This document shows, piece after piece, positions 45,472 through 54,200 of a stretch of DNA of 64,000 nucleotides. The notes beneath the pieces are model-generated. The model was not told the DNA's origin and made no database searches. It saw only the letters and a program-made list of their open reading frames with translations. The translations under genes were made by a program, and so were the position numbers. Positions within the stretch are counted from its first letter, which is position 1. Every line of letters starts with the position of its first letter. This stretch comes from JAEUKH01 sp964447205 (GTDB lineage Bacteria; Myxococcota_A; Polyangia; Polyangiales; Ga0077539): assembly GCA_964447205.1 (NCBI GenBank), contig CAYUSB010000005.1:62001-126000 (forward strand), read 5' to 3'.

Positions 45472-46502
45472 CCGGACCGCGGGCCGCCCTCGAAGACGCC
45501 GACTGGCTGCGCCGCTCGCCCTTCCTCCACGGGGGCCAGCAGGGGCACAAGGAGTGGTGGCACTTCGCGGCCTACGCCCCGGGGCTCGATGTCCTCGTCA
45601 ACTTCTCCCTCGTCGACGACGCCCGCCCGGGAGCCCCTGGGGGGCAGGAGTTCGCCCGGGTGACGGTCCTCGTGCGCGAGGGGCTCTGGGACGGCGACGT
45701 GGAGCTCGTCCCTGCCGCCCGGGTCGAGGCCCCGGGGGGCGGCCTCTCGATGCGCTTCGGCGCGCACAGCGCGGTCTTCCGCGACGGGGCCTACCACCTC
45801 CAGGTCACCCTCGCCCAGCGCCCCATCGCCCTCGACCTCGTGCTGCGCCCCGAGGTCCTGCCCTCGGTGGCCCACAACATCCCTCTCGACCCGGGGCCTC
45901 CCATCCACTGGCTGGTGGTCCCGCGGTGCCGGGCCCAGGGCACCGTGACCGTCGGAGGGGTGACCCACACCCTGGTCGACGCCCCGGCCTACCACGACCA
46001 CAACTGGGGGCACTTCGCCTGGGGCCGCGACTTCGCCTGGGAGTGGGGCTTCGGCCTCCCCCCGGGCCGTGACAACCCCTGGAGCATGGTGTTCGTGCGA
46101 CTGTCCGACCGAGCCCACACCCTGGCCCGGATGCAGGCCCTGTTTCTCTGGCGGGGGGTGTGGCAACACCGGGTCCTGCGGGGGGCCGAGGTCACCATCA
46201 CCCGCGAGGGGTTTCTCCGACCCGCCCGGGTCCTCAAGGTGCCCCGGGCCATGGCCCTGGTGTCGCCCTCGGGGGTCACCGACGTGCCGGCCCGGCTCAT
46301 CGTCGAGGCCCGCGGAGACGGCGACCACGTGCGCTGCGTCTTCGAGGCCCACGACCTCGCCCAGGTGGTCATCCCCAACGATCACGACCCGGGAAACACC
46401 CTCATCAACGAGGTCGGGGGCGCGGTCTCGGTCGAGGGCATGGTGCGGGGCGAGCGAGTGTCCATGGAGGGCCGGGCCGTGTTCGAGTTCCTGGGGGCTT
46501 GA
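45468..46502 (+). CDS. CrtC-like (hydroxyneurosporene synthase / AttH) lipocalin-type protein
   Basis: 344 residues. The motif AYHDHNWGHFAWGRDFAWEWGF is the signature of the family that includes the carotenoid 1,2-hydratase CrtC, AttH and tocopherol-cyclase-like proteins, which fold as a lipocalin-like barrel pair. GGQQGHKEWWHFAAYAP near the N-terminus also fits. No signal peptide is present. CrtC adds water to the terminal double bond of acyclic carotenoids. Here the actual substrate is unknown, but the neighbouring prenyl diphosphate synthase and FAD oxidoreductase suggest an isoprenoid. Confidence 0.82.
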   Translation: MTGPRAALEDADWLRRSPFLHGGQQGHKEWWHFAAYAPGLDVLVNFSLVDDARPGAPGGQEFARVTVLVREGLWDGDVELVPAARVEAPGGGLSMRFGAHSAVFRDGAYHLQVTLAQRPIALDLVLRPEVLPSVAHNIPLDPGPPIHWLVVPRCRAQGTVTVGGVTHTLVDAPAYHDHNWGHFAWGRDFAWEWGFGLPPGRDNPWSMVFVRLSDRAHTLARMQALFLWRGVWQHRVLRGAEVTITREGFLRPARVLKVPRAMALVSPSGVTDVPARLIVEARGDGDHVRCVFEAHDLAQVVIPNDHDPGNTLINEVGGAVSVEGMVRGERVSMEGRAVFEFLGA

Positions 46503-46508
46503 GGGGCG

Positions 46509-46979
46509 ATGTTGGGCGCGGTCATCCCGTTTGGTCACTGGGTCCGGCGCGGGGTCGTCAGCCTCGGGCGCGAGCTCCCCTGGGCCTACGCCCGCATGGG
46601 GGCCGCCCTCGGCCCGCGGGTGGTGGCCCTCGCCGTCGACGGCGAAGACGCCTTCGTAGGCTGGCGGGACGGGGCCGCCTGGGTCCGCGAGACCCTCCCC
46701 CGGGGCGTCACCCCGACGGTCACCCTCCGCACCGCCCGGCGCGCGGTGGTGGCCCTCGCCGACGGCGACGACACCCTGGTCACCGCGGTCATGGCCGGAC
46801 GGGTCGTGCTCCGCGGCCCCGTCGACGACCTCGTGGCCTTCCACAACGCCCTGATGGCCTTCCTCCAAGGGGCCGTACGGGCCCCGAGCTTCGCCCTGAC
46901 CCTCGACGAGTTTCGCGCGTGGCAACAGGCCCGCGACGCACAATCCCAGCCCCAGGAGTCACCCCCCCGCCATGACTGA
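46509..46979 (+). CDS. Hypothetical protein, possibly SCP2-like
   Basis: 156 residues. Alternating beta segments and a long C-terminal helix (RVVALAVDGEDAFVGWR, VTPTVTLRTARRAVVALADGD, RVVLRGPVDDLVAFHNALMAF) faintly recall the SCP2 sterol-carrier fold, but I am not certain. Seven bases separate it from the CrtC-like gene, with GAGGGG as ribosome-binding site, and it overlaps the FAD oxidoreductase start by eight bases. No catalytic residues are recognisable. Confidence 0.65.
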   Translation: MLGAVIPFGHWVRRGVVSLGRELPWAYARMGAALGPRVVALAVDGEDAFVGWRDGAAWVRETLPRGVTPTVTLRTARRAVVALADGDDTLVTAVMAGRVVLRGPVDDLVAFHNALMAFLQGAVRAPSFALTLDEFRAWQQARDAQSQPQESPPRHD

Positions 46980-49557
46980 TCCCCCGTCCGCGCCCTCCGG
47001 TCAGCCCGTCGTTTGGATCTTCGGGGCCGGCATCACCGGCCTCACCGCGGCCCACGAGCTGGTCGAACGCGGGTTCGAGGTCTACGTGGTCGAGCCCGCC
47101 GACGACCCCTGGGAGACCGACCTGCCCGCGGTGGGTGGGGTCGCCCGCACCCAGTGGGCGATGATCCCCGAAGGCGCCCCAAGCGACACCGCCGAGGGCC
47201 TCAGCGAGACCGTCTCCATGCTCCGGCACCCCGTCCTGGAGTTTGTCGGCGTCATCGGGGCCGGGTCCCTGCGGGCTCAGGACCGTTGGGAGATCGCCGC
47301 CTTCGGCAGAAAGCTCCGAGAGTGCTACGGGGCCCAACCCCCCGCCGTGTCCATGCTGGTCAGCTCCGACCTCGGCACAACCGACGATGGCTTCAACAAG
47401 GCGGTCCAGGAGCTCCTCGAGGCCCTCGTCGCGTGCGCCAAAGAGGCCGGGTTCGAGCTCCAGATTGACAGCACCCTCGACGTGTACGAGCAGGACACCA
47501 AGCGCGTGCGGGTGACCTTCGTGCTCCCGGGCCGCGGGGTCGTCCCGGGCGAGCATGGGTTTCGGTACTTCCCGGGGTTCTATCGGCACCTGTTCGACAC
47601 CATGCGCCGGACGGCGGTGCTCAGCACGGGCGAAGACCGGTACGGCCCGGTGGTCCGCAGCGTGTTTGACAACCTCGTCGGCACCGAGGCCACCTGGCTG
47701 CACGTCCCCACCGAGCCCGCAGCCGCCGAGACGGAAGGCCCGAGCGGCAAGCTGATCCGTTTTCCGCGTCGCCCGCCCCGCACCCCACAGGCCCTGATGG
47801 CGGCCCTGCAGAGCTTCGTCAACGAGCTCGGGTACGCCTCGAGCGACCTGACCCACCTGTCGCTCAAGCTCTTTCAGTACATGACCACCAGCAAGGAGCG
47901 CCGCGCGGCCGAGCACGAGGACATGACCTGGTGGGAGTTCCTCCAGGGCGAGAAGTTCTCGCCGAAGTGTCAGGCCCACATGGAGCGCGGCCCGGAGGTC
48001 CTCGGGGCCATGACGGCCACCGAGAGCGACGTGCGCACCCAGGGCAACATGGTGACCCAACTCCTGCTCGATCAGCTCGTCGGGAGGCAGGTCACCGACG
48101 CCACCCTCAACGGCCCCACCTCCCTGGCCTGGTTCGACCTGTGGCGGGAGTACCTGATCTTCCGCGGGGTGAAGTTCTTCCGGGGGACCCTGGTGGATTT
48201 CGACCTGCCCGACCGGGACAACCCCGATCACCTCTCCGATGTGCTCCTGCCCCGGGTGGCCATCGCCGACACGATCCTCGACCCGCGCTGCTTCACCACC
48301 GCGGTGCGCCCGCACTATTTCGTGCTGGCGACGCCGGTCACCGCGATGATGGGCCTGGCCCAGTTTGTCCGGGACAACCCCGAGCGGGTCGTGCCCCGCG
48401 ACAAGGCGGGCGCCGTCGGGACCAACCTCGCGGCCCGGTTTCTCCAACAGCACGACAAGCTCGGGGCGACCCGCGCCGCCGCCGCCGAGGTGGGCGACTT
48501 CCAGGCCCTGCGCACCTGGCAGTCCGCCATCGAAGCCGAGCACCAGCGCGACCCGGTCCCGGCGCGTGGGGCGGGGCCCCTGCGGCACCTCACCGGGGTG
48601 CAGTTCTTCTTCCCCGCCAACATCCAGTTTGGCCAGGAGCACACCCTGTACATGGAGTCGGGGTGGCGCCTGTCGTCCATCTCGCAGGTGCACTTCTGGC
48701 ATCGGCGCCCGACGGGCACCGACGGCTACCGGGGCATCGTCTCGGTCGACCTCGGAGCCCTGTTTCGCCCGCTGGGCCGCGCGATCCCGCATCGCTCCCC
48801 CGACGACGACACCTGGGCCTGGAACCTCCCCCGGGCCACCATCGCCCAGGAGGTCTTCCGCGACGTGGCCGACAGCATCGCCGTCAACACCCTCTCCCGT
48901 CGACGACGGGCCGACCACGAGGCGGGCGGGATCTCAGGGGTCATCCCCGACGGATTCAGCCCCGTGCATCAGTCCCCGCCGAGCGTCTCGGTGCCCGCCG
49001 CCCGTCCCCTCAAGCACAGGGCCGCGCCGATGGACCGCGACCCGCGCTCCACCGCGGCGCCGACGCCCCGGGCCCACGACGACCTCGAGCCGCTCTGTTA
49101 CCACTTCGATCAAAATGTGATCTTCGACCCCGGGGGCAAGGGGATCACCCAGAACCTCTCCCCCTACCTGATCAATCGCCCGGGCGAGTGGGCCCTGCGG
49201 CCGGGGGTCCTCCCGACCGACGCGGCGCCCCAGCGGGGCTACACGTTGCAGAACGCCCGCTGGGTGCTGGCCGGGACGTACATGAAGACGTACACCCGCT
49301 TGACCACCATGGAGGCCGCCAACGAGTCGGCCCGCCACGCCGTCAACGCCATCCTCCACGATCAGAGCACCCTGGGGGACCGCTGCATGATCTGGGACCC
49401 GGAGGACTATGAGCTGCCCGAGTTTGACGACCTCAAGGCCCTCGACGCCCGGCTCTTTCGGGACGGGTATCCCCACATGGTAGAGATCCTGGGGCTCGAT
49501 GAGATCCCCTGGGCCCTCCTGCCCAACCTCGCGGCCCCCGCGAAGGAGTCCCCGTGA
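46972..49557 (+). CDS. Very large FAD-dependent oxidoreductase (amine oxidase / phytoene desaturase-like fold)
   Basis: 861 residues. The N-terminal Rossmann dinucleotide-binding motif is VVWIFGAGITGLTAAHELVERGFEVYVVEP, followed by GGVARTQW, the arginine-containing region typical of FAD amine oxidases and carotenoid desaturases. Another family-like segment is FRYFPGFYRHLFDTMRRT. The C-terminal WVLAGTYMKTYTRLTTMEAANESARHAVNAIL matches the FAD-closing motif seen in those enzymes. At 861 residues it is far longer than CrtI (~500), with large insertions of unknown role. No signal peptide. It ends in a GTGA overlap with the next gene. The substrate is not known; an isoprenoid is suggested by the operon. 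Confidence 0.85.
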   Translation: MTDPPSAPSGQPVVWIFGAGITGLTAAHELVERGFEVYVVEPADDPWETDLPAVGGVARTQWAMIPEGAPSDTAEGLSETVSMLRHPVLEFVGVIGAGSLRAQDRWEIAAFGRKLRECYGAQPPAVSMLVSSDLGTTDDGFNKAVQELLEALVACAKEAGFELQIDSTLDVYEQDTKRVRVTFVLPGRGVVPGEHGFRYFPGFYRHLFDTMRRTAVLSTGEDRYGPVVRSVFDNLVGTEATWLHVPTEPAAAETEGPSGKLIRFPRRPPRTPQALMAALQSFVNELGYASSDLTHLSLKLFQYMTTSKERRAAEHEDMTWWEFLQGEKFSPKCQAHMERGPEVLGAMTATESDVRTQGNMVTQLLLDQLVGRQVTDATLNGPTSLAWFDLWREYLIFRGVKFFRGTLVDFDLPDRDNPDHLSDVLLPRVAIADTILDPRCFTTAVRPHYFVLATPVTAMMGLAQFVRDNPERVVPRDKAGAVGTNLAARFLQQHDKLGATRAAAAEVGDFQALRTWQSAIEAEHQRDPVPARGAGPLRHLTGVQFFFPANIQFGQEHTLYMESGWRLSSISQVHFWHRRPTGTDGYRGIVSVDLGALFRPLGRAIPHRSPDDDTWAWNLPRATIAQEVFRDVADSIAVNTLSRRRRADHEAGGISGVIPDGFSPVHQSPPSVSVPAARPLKHRAAPMDRDPRSTAAPTPRAHDDLEPLCYHFDQNVIFDPGGKGITQNLSPYLINRPGEWALRPGVLPTDAAPQRGYTLQNARWVLAGTYMKTYTRLTTMEAANESARHAVNAILHDQSTLGDRCMIWDPEDYELPEFDDLKALDARLFRDGYPHMVEILGLDEIPWALLPNLAAPAKESP

Positions 49558-50174
49558 CAAACCATCAGCGCCTGAAGGAGGCCTTTCTCGCGGTGGCCCG
49601 GACCCTCGGGTGTGTCGCCACCCACGAGGACCCGCGCGGCCCGGCCTCGGTCTCGGAGTTTCTCGACCGCTTTGGCGGGGAGCTCGGGGGGCTCCGCGCC
49701 ACCACCTCGACCATCGCCTACCTCCAAGCCCCAACGGGCTGGCGGCAGCGCATCACCCTCCAGGTGGTGTTGGGGGTCAATCACCCCTTGTCCGAGAAGG
49801 TGCCCCTGACCCCGGGCGAAATCGACCAGGGCATGACGTTGCCCCCGCAGTTTTTGCCCACCCGATTGCCCACCGGCAAGGAGCTCAAGGACCTCACCAC
49901 ACACCTGGAGGTGTTGGTCCGGAGCGGGATGCCCCTGGTCTTGGAGAAGTGCGTCACGGACCGTCTGCCGCTCGACAGCTTCTCGCCCCGGGTGGTCGGC
50001 CCGCAGGGCGTTCAGATCGTGCAGCGACAGACCCTCCGCGTGTGGAACACCCTCGCGGTGTGGATGCGCGAGTACACCCAGTCCCCCCGCGGGATGCCCA
50101 GCCTCCTGCGCGAGCAGGAGCACCGTCCCAACCACCACGGCCTGCCCGCGTCCGCTCCTCCCTTCCTGCTCTGA
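49554..50174 (+). CDS. Hypothetical protein, last gene of the isoprenoid-related operon
   Basis: 206 residues, GTG start overlapping the FAD oxidoreductase stop (GTGA). Mixed alpha/beta, soluble, without known motifs; it has a segment RQRITLQVVLGVNHPLSEKVPL and a long helix LRVWNTLAVWMREYTQ. It may be a partner of the large oxidoreductase. Unrecognised family. Confidence 0.7.
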   Translation: MTNHQRLKEAFLAVARTLGCVATHEDPRGPASVSEFLDRFGGELGGLRATTSTIAYLQAPTGWRQRITLQVVLGVNHPLSEKVPLTPGEIDQGMTLPPQFLPTRLPTGKELKDLTTHLEVLVRSGMPLVLEKCVTDRLPLDSFSPRVVGPQGVQIVQRQTLRVWNTLAVWMREYTQSPRGMPSLLREQEHRPNHHGLPASAPPFLL

Positions 50175-50242
50175 CCCGCGCAGCAGACTTGGGGACGGGG
50201 CCCTCGGTGCGCCCCGCCCCTCCGCCCTGGCCGACGGCCCGC

Positions 50243-51001
50243 TCAGCGCCCGAAGACCTGAACCCCGAAATCGCCCTGCCCCTGGTACATGATGACCTCG
50301 AGGCGGTACTGCCCCGCGGTCTGCGGACAGAGGGGGTGATCCTGCCGAAGGCCGATCACCGGGTAGTTGTCGGTGGCCACATCCTCGTCGATCATCTGGT
50401 TGGACGGGTCGTAGATCTTGAGGTCGAGGTCGATGACCCCAGGGCCCCCCACCCCGATGATCTTGTAGCACTGGCCCGGGGTCATCTGGACCGCGTAGCT
50501 CTGGGTCCCGTGCTCCTGGAGGGTGCCCCGGGACAAGGGGAGGACGGGGTTCATCCCCTGGGCAAACTGCTGCTGCCGCATCTGCATCTGGGCCTGGATG
50601 TAGTCACCCTGGCCCCCCGGCTGGGCCATCCCCGGCTGCTGGCCCCCGGGCTGCTGCATCCCAGGCTGCTGGCCCCCGGGCTGCTCCATGCCGGGCTGCT
50701 GCATCCCAGGCTGCTGCATCCCGGGCTGCTGNNNNNNNNNNNNNNNNNNNNNNNNNNNNNNNNNNNNNNNNNNNNNNNNNNNNNNNNNNNNNNNNNNNNN
50801 NNNNNNNNNNNNNNNNNNNNNNNNNNNNNNNTGCATCCCGGGCTGCTGGGGCTGAGCCGGGGGGTTGTTGGCCGGGGGATTGTTGGCCGGAGCGTTGTTG
50901 GTGGTGTTGTTGTCCTCGTCGCGGTTGCGACGACGACAGCCTTCCGCCGCAAGGACGCCCAAGATCAGCGTGCCGCCCAGCACCCATTTCGTCACGTTCA
51001 C
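50243..51001 (-). CDS. Lipoprotein with Gln-Pro-Gly-Met tandem repeats, interrupted by an assembly gap
   Basis: 252 codons as assembled, GTG at 51001 with GAGGAG well placed before it. The signal MNVTKWVLGGTLILGVLAAEGC ends in a likely lipobox; an Asn/Pro linker follows (DNNTTNNAPANNPPANN), then repeats of the type QQPGM and QQPGG. Inside these repeats are 100 N (50732-50831), so the repeat number is not known and the frame across the gap is not proven. The C-terminal ~110 residues are globular, with PGQCYKIIGVGGPGVIDLDLKIYDP and QYRLEVIMYQGQGDFGVQVFG, similar to beta-sandwich domains of surface proteins. Confidence 0.75.
   Translation of the reverse strand: MNVTKWVLGGTLILGVLAAEGCRRRNRDEDNNTTNNAPANNPPANNPPAQPQQPGMXXXXXXXXXXXXXXXXXXXXXXXXXXXXXXXXXXQQPGMQQPGMQQPGMEQPGGQQPGMQQPGGQQPGMAQPGGQGDYIQAQMQMRQQQFAQGMNPVLPLSRGTLQEHGTQSYAVQMTPGQCYKIIGVGGPGVIDLDLKIYDPSNQMIDEDVATDNYPVIGLRQDHPLCPQTAGQYRLEVIMYQGQGDFGVQVFGR
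50732..50831. other. Assembly gap (100 N)
   Basis: Exactly 100 undetermined bases, the size commonly used as a placeholder for gaps of unknown length. It sits within a GC-rich tandem repeat coding for QQPGM units, which probably defeated assembly. Confidence 0.99.
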
Positions 51002-51208
51002 AATCGTTTCTCCTCGTGCAGGGGGTCGATGGCTCCGAGCACACCCGCTGCCCTTGTACGCACCCGAGTGACATCTGTATGCACGGCAGCGCCGCGACGC
51101 GACGGCTACCCCGTCGATGCCCTCCGCGCCGCGTGATTCAACGCCCCGGGACGCTACTCGACCTGACCCTCTGCCGTCCAGTGCCTCCGGCGCCTCTGGG
51201 GCCGTGGA

Positions 51209-54200
51209 TCACCCCGAGGCCCGGCCTCCGCCGCGCAGGCTCTGCTCGCAGGCCTCCGCCAGCACGCGGTTGTCGGTCGCCCCGGCCTTCATCTTGACCT
51301 CGCGCAAGGCCCGGCGGGCCCGCTCGACCTCGCCCCCCTCCAACGCCATCACCCCCCCGAGGAACCTCGCCTCCAGCCCATCCCCCGTGTACCCCTCGGC
51401 GTCCACCGTAGTCTGAGCCGCGTCGAGGGCCTCTCGGGACCGCGCCAGAAACGCCAGCCACGCCGCACACCGCGCCGTGTACCGCACGATGCCCCGGGCC
51501 GCCGCGGCGTCGTAGCCCTCCCGCAGCCACGCCGCGGCCTCCGGGGCCCTGCCCCCACGCCACGCGGCCGCGGCCGCCAGGAGGGCGCTCGCCGCCAGAC
51601 CGGTCTTGTCGTCCACCCGGGCCCGCACGAGGGCCCCCTCGGCGGCCTCCGTGGCCGCCCCGAGCTCCCCGACGGCCAGGAGAACCTCCGCCCGGGTCCG
51701 GGCGGCCTCGACCCCCAGGGCCCCGGCGGCTCCGTCTGTCCCGAGGAGGCGCCCGGCCGCGTCGAGGGCCTCGACGGCTTGATCGACCTCCGCGCCCGCG
51801 GCCCGGCATCGGGCGAGGGTGAGCTGCCACCGCGCGCGTTCGGCGGGCTCGGCCTCGGTCAGGTCTCGCGCGACCGCGGACAGGGCCCGCATGGCCCGGC
51901 CGTACTCGCCCCGGTCGGCGTACACCCCGCCCACCGCCACCTGGGCCACGGCCTTGAGGGTCCGCGGCCCCACCCGGTCAAAAAGAAACCCCGCCCGCTC
52001 CAGGACCTTGATGGCCTCGGCCCCTGCGCTGCGACGGGCCAGGAGGCGCCCCACCCCCAACAGAATCCGCCCGAGGGCGGGCCGGTCGTCGAGGGTGGCG
52101 GCGAGGCTCGCCCCGCGTCGGAGGACGGCGAGGGCGGGGTCGACCTCGCGGGCGTCGAGGCTCACCGCGCCGAGGAGCACGTACCGCCCGAGGGTGGCCC
52201 CGGGAGCCTCGTCGCGGTCGTCCTCGGCCACCTCGATGGCCCGGGTGAGGGTGGCCACCGCGGCGTCGAAGGCGTGGGCGGCGGCCTGACGTTGGGCCGC
52301 CCGCTCCAGAAACTCCAGGGCCCTGCCGCGCTCTCCGGCCTCCAGGAGGTGCTCGGCCAGGGTGTCGGCGAAGGCGTCGACCCGGGCCCCGAGGCGGGCC
52401 TCGCTCACGGCGGCCACGCGGGCCCTGAGCGACCGACGCACTTCGGGGACCAGAGCTTCTTCGATGACCTGGGCCCGCAAGGGGGGGGCGAAGCGGTAGC
52501 CCCCGGAGGGTCCGTCCGTCCCGCGGGCGATGATCCCCTGGACCACGAGGGCGTCGAGGCCCCGCCGGGCGGTCTCGTCGTCGACCCCCGCGAGCCCGGC
52601 CACCTGCTCGACGGCGAAGCGGGTCCCGACGGCCGCGGCGGCCTGGGCGAGGCGCCGTACGGGGCCCGGCAACCGCCCGAGGCGCCCCAGGATGCCCGCC
52701 CGCACCGCCCACGGAATCCCCGCGGGCAGCAGGGCCACGTCGGCCCGGACCTCGTCGCCTTCGACCCGCACCACCCCGTCGTGCACGCCCTGGCGCAGCA
52801 GGGCCTCGGCCACCCGGGGCACTCCCCCCGATCGGGCCCACAGGGCCTCGACGAGGCCCGGGGCCACCTCGGAGGCCCCGAGACGGATGGCGACGAGCTG
52901 CCGAAGCTCGTCGGGGGCCAAGGGGTCGAGCACGATCTCGGTGTGGCGGGGACGCTCCTCCCAGACGAACCGGCGCCCCGTCTCGGCCGACACCACCAGG
53001 AGCACCCGGGCGACGTCCGTGGCCCGGGCGAGGTCGTCGAAGAGGGCCTCGGTGGCGTCGTCGAGGTGTTCGCCCCGGTCGAGGGCGAGGACCCCGACCT
53101 TGTCGCCCGCGAGCCGGCCGACGATCTTCTCCAGCGAGGCCCGCAGGGTGCGTCGGGCGCTGTCTCCGAGGTCGACCGAGGTGCTCACCACCCCGAGGAC
53201 GGCTCCGAGGGCGAGCATCTCGTCGGGGCTCAGCCCGAGCTCACGGACCTTGCGGGCCTTGGCCCGGACCACGGCTTCGGGGTCGCCCTCCTCGATGTGC
53301 AGGAGGGTCCGCAGCAGGAGCCCGAGCCCCCCGTACGGGGTCTCGCGGGTGGTGGGGGTGCAGGCCACCCCGAACCACGACACCGGGTGGTTCATCCGCC
53401 GCAGCCGGTAGGCCACCTCGGCGAGGAACCGCGTCTTTCCGATCCCCTCGTCGCCCCGGAGGGTCACGAGGCGAGCCCCCTGGGTGGCCACCTTCGAGAG
53501 CTGCTCGGCGAAGGCGCTGAAGGGCTCTTTGCGCCCGGCCACCTTGTGCCGGACGGGCTCGCGGGCCCCCGACAGGACCCGGCCGAGGGGGCTCGGAGCC
53601 TCGACGACGAAGGCCTCGCCGAGCTCGGCCGCCAGGGGCCCGCTCACCCACGCGGCCTCCTCCGCCGCGGCCGCGGTGGCCGCTTCGAGCAGGGCCTCCA
53701 CCGCCCCCTCGAACTCCGCGTCGCGGTCGGGAACACCCTCCGGGTCGAGGGTGACGGCGATCCATCCGAGGGCGGCCCCAGCCCGGGGCCCGAGGCGCTC
53801 CCTTAGGCTCAGGGCCAGGGAGGCCGCCCGCCCCGCGTCGTCGGCGTCGGTGTGGGGGGCCCCAAACCCGCACACCAGGGCCCGGGGCCTGCGGTCGAGG
53901 AGGATCGCCCCGCGGCCCACCACCACCTCGGTCGATGCGTCGAGGGCCGCCTCGGCCTTCGGGTCGGACCCCGTCACGACGAGCACGACCAGGTCGCGGC
54001 GCTCGGCGAACGCGGCGCTCGGGTCGACCCCTCCGGAGGCCTCCACGGCCTCGGGGTCCTCGGCCTCCTCCGCGAAGGACACCTCGTCCGAGAACTCCAC
54101 CGCCTCCGAGGCCTCCCCCGCCTCCGAGGCCTCCAGGTCATCCGAGACATCGAGCGCCTCGGACAGCATGACCTCGGCCGCGAGCTCAACCTCCTGCGAG

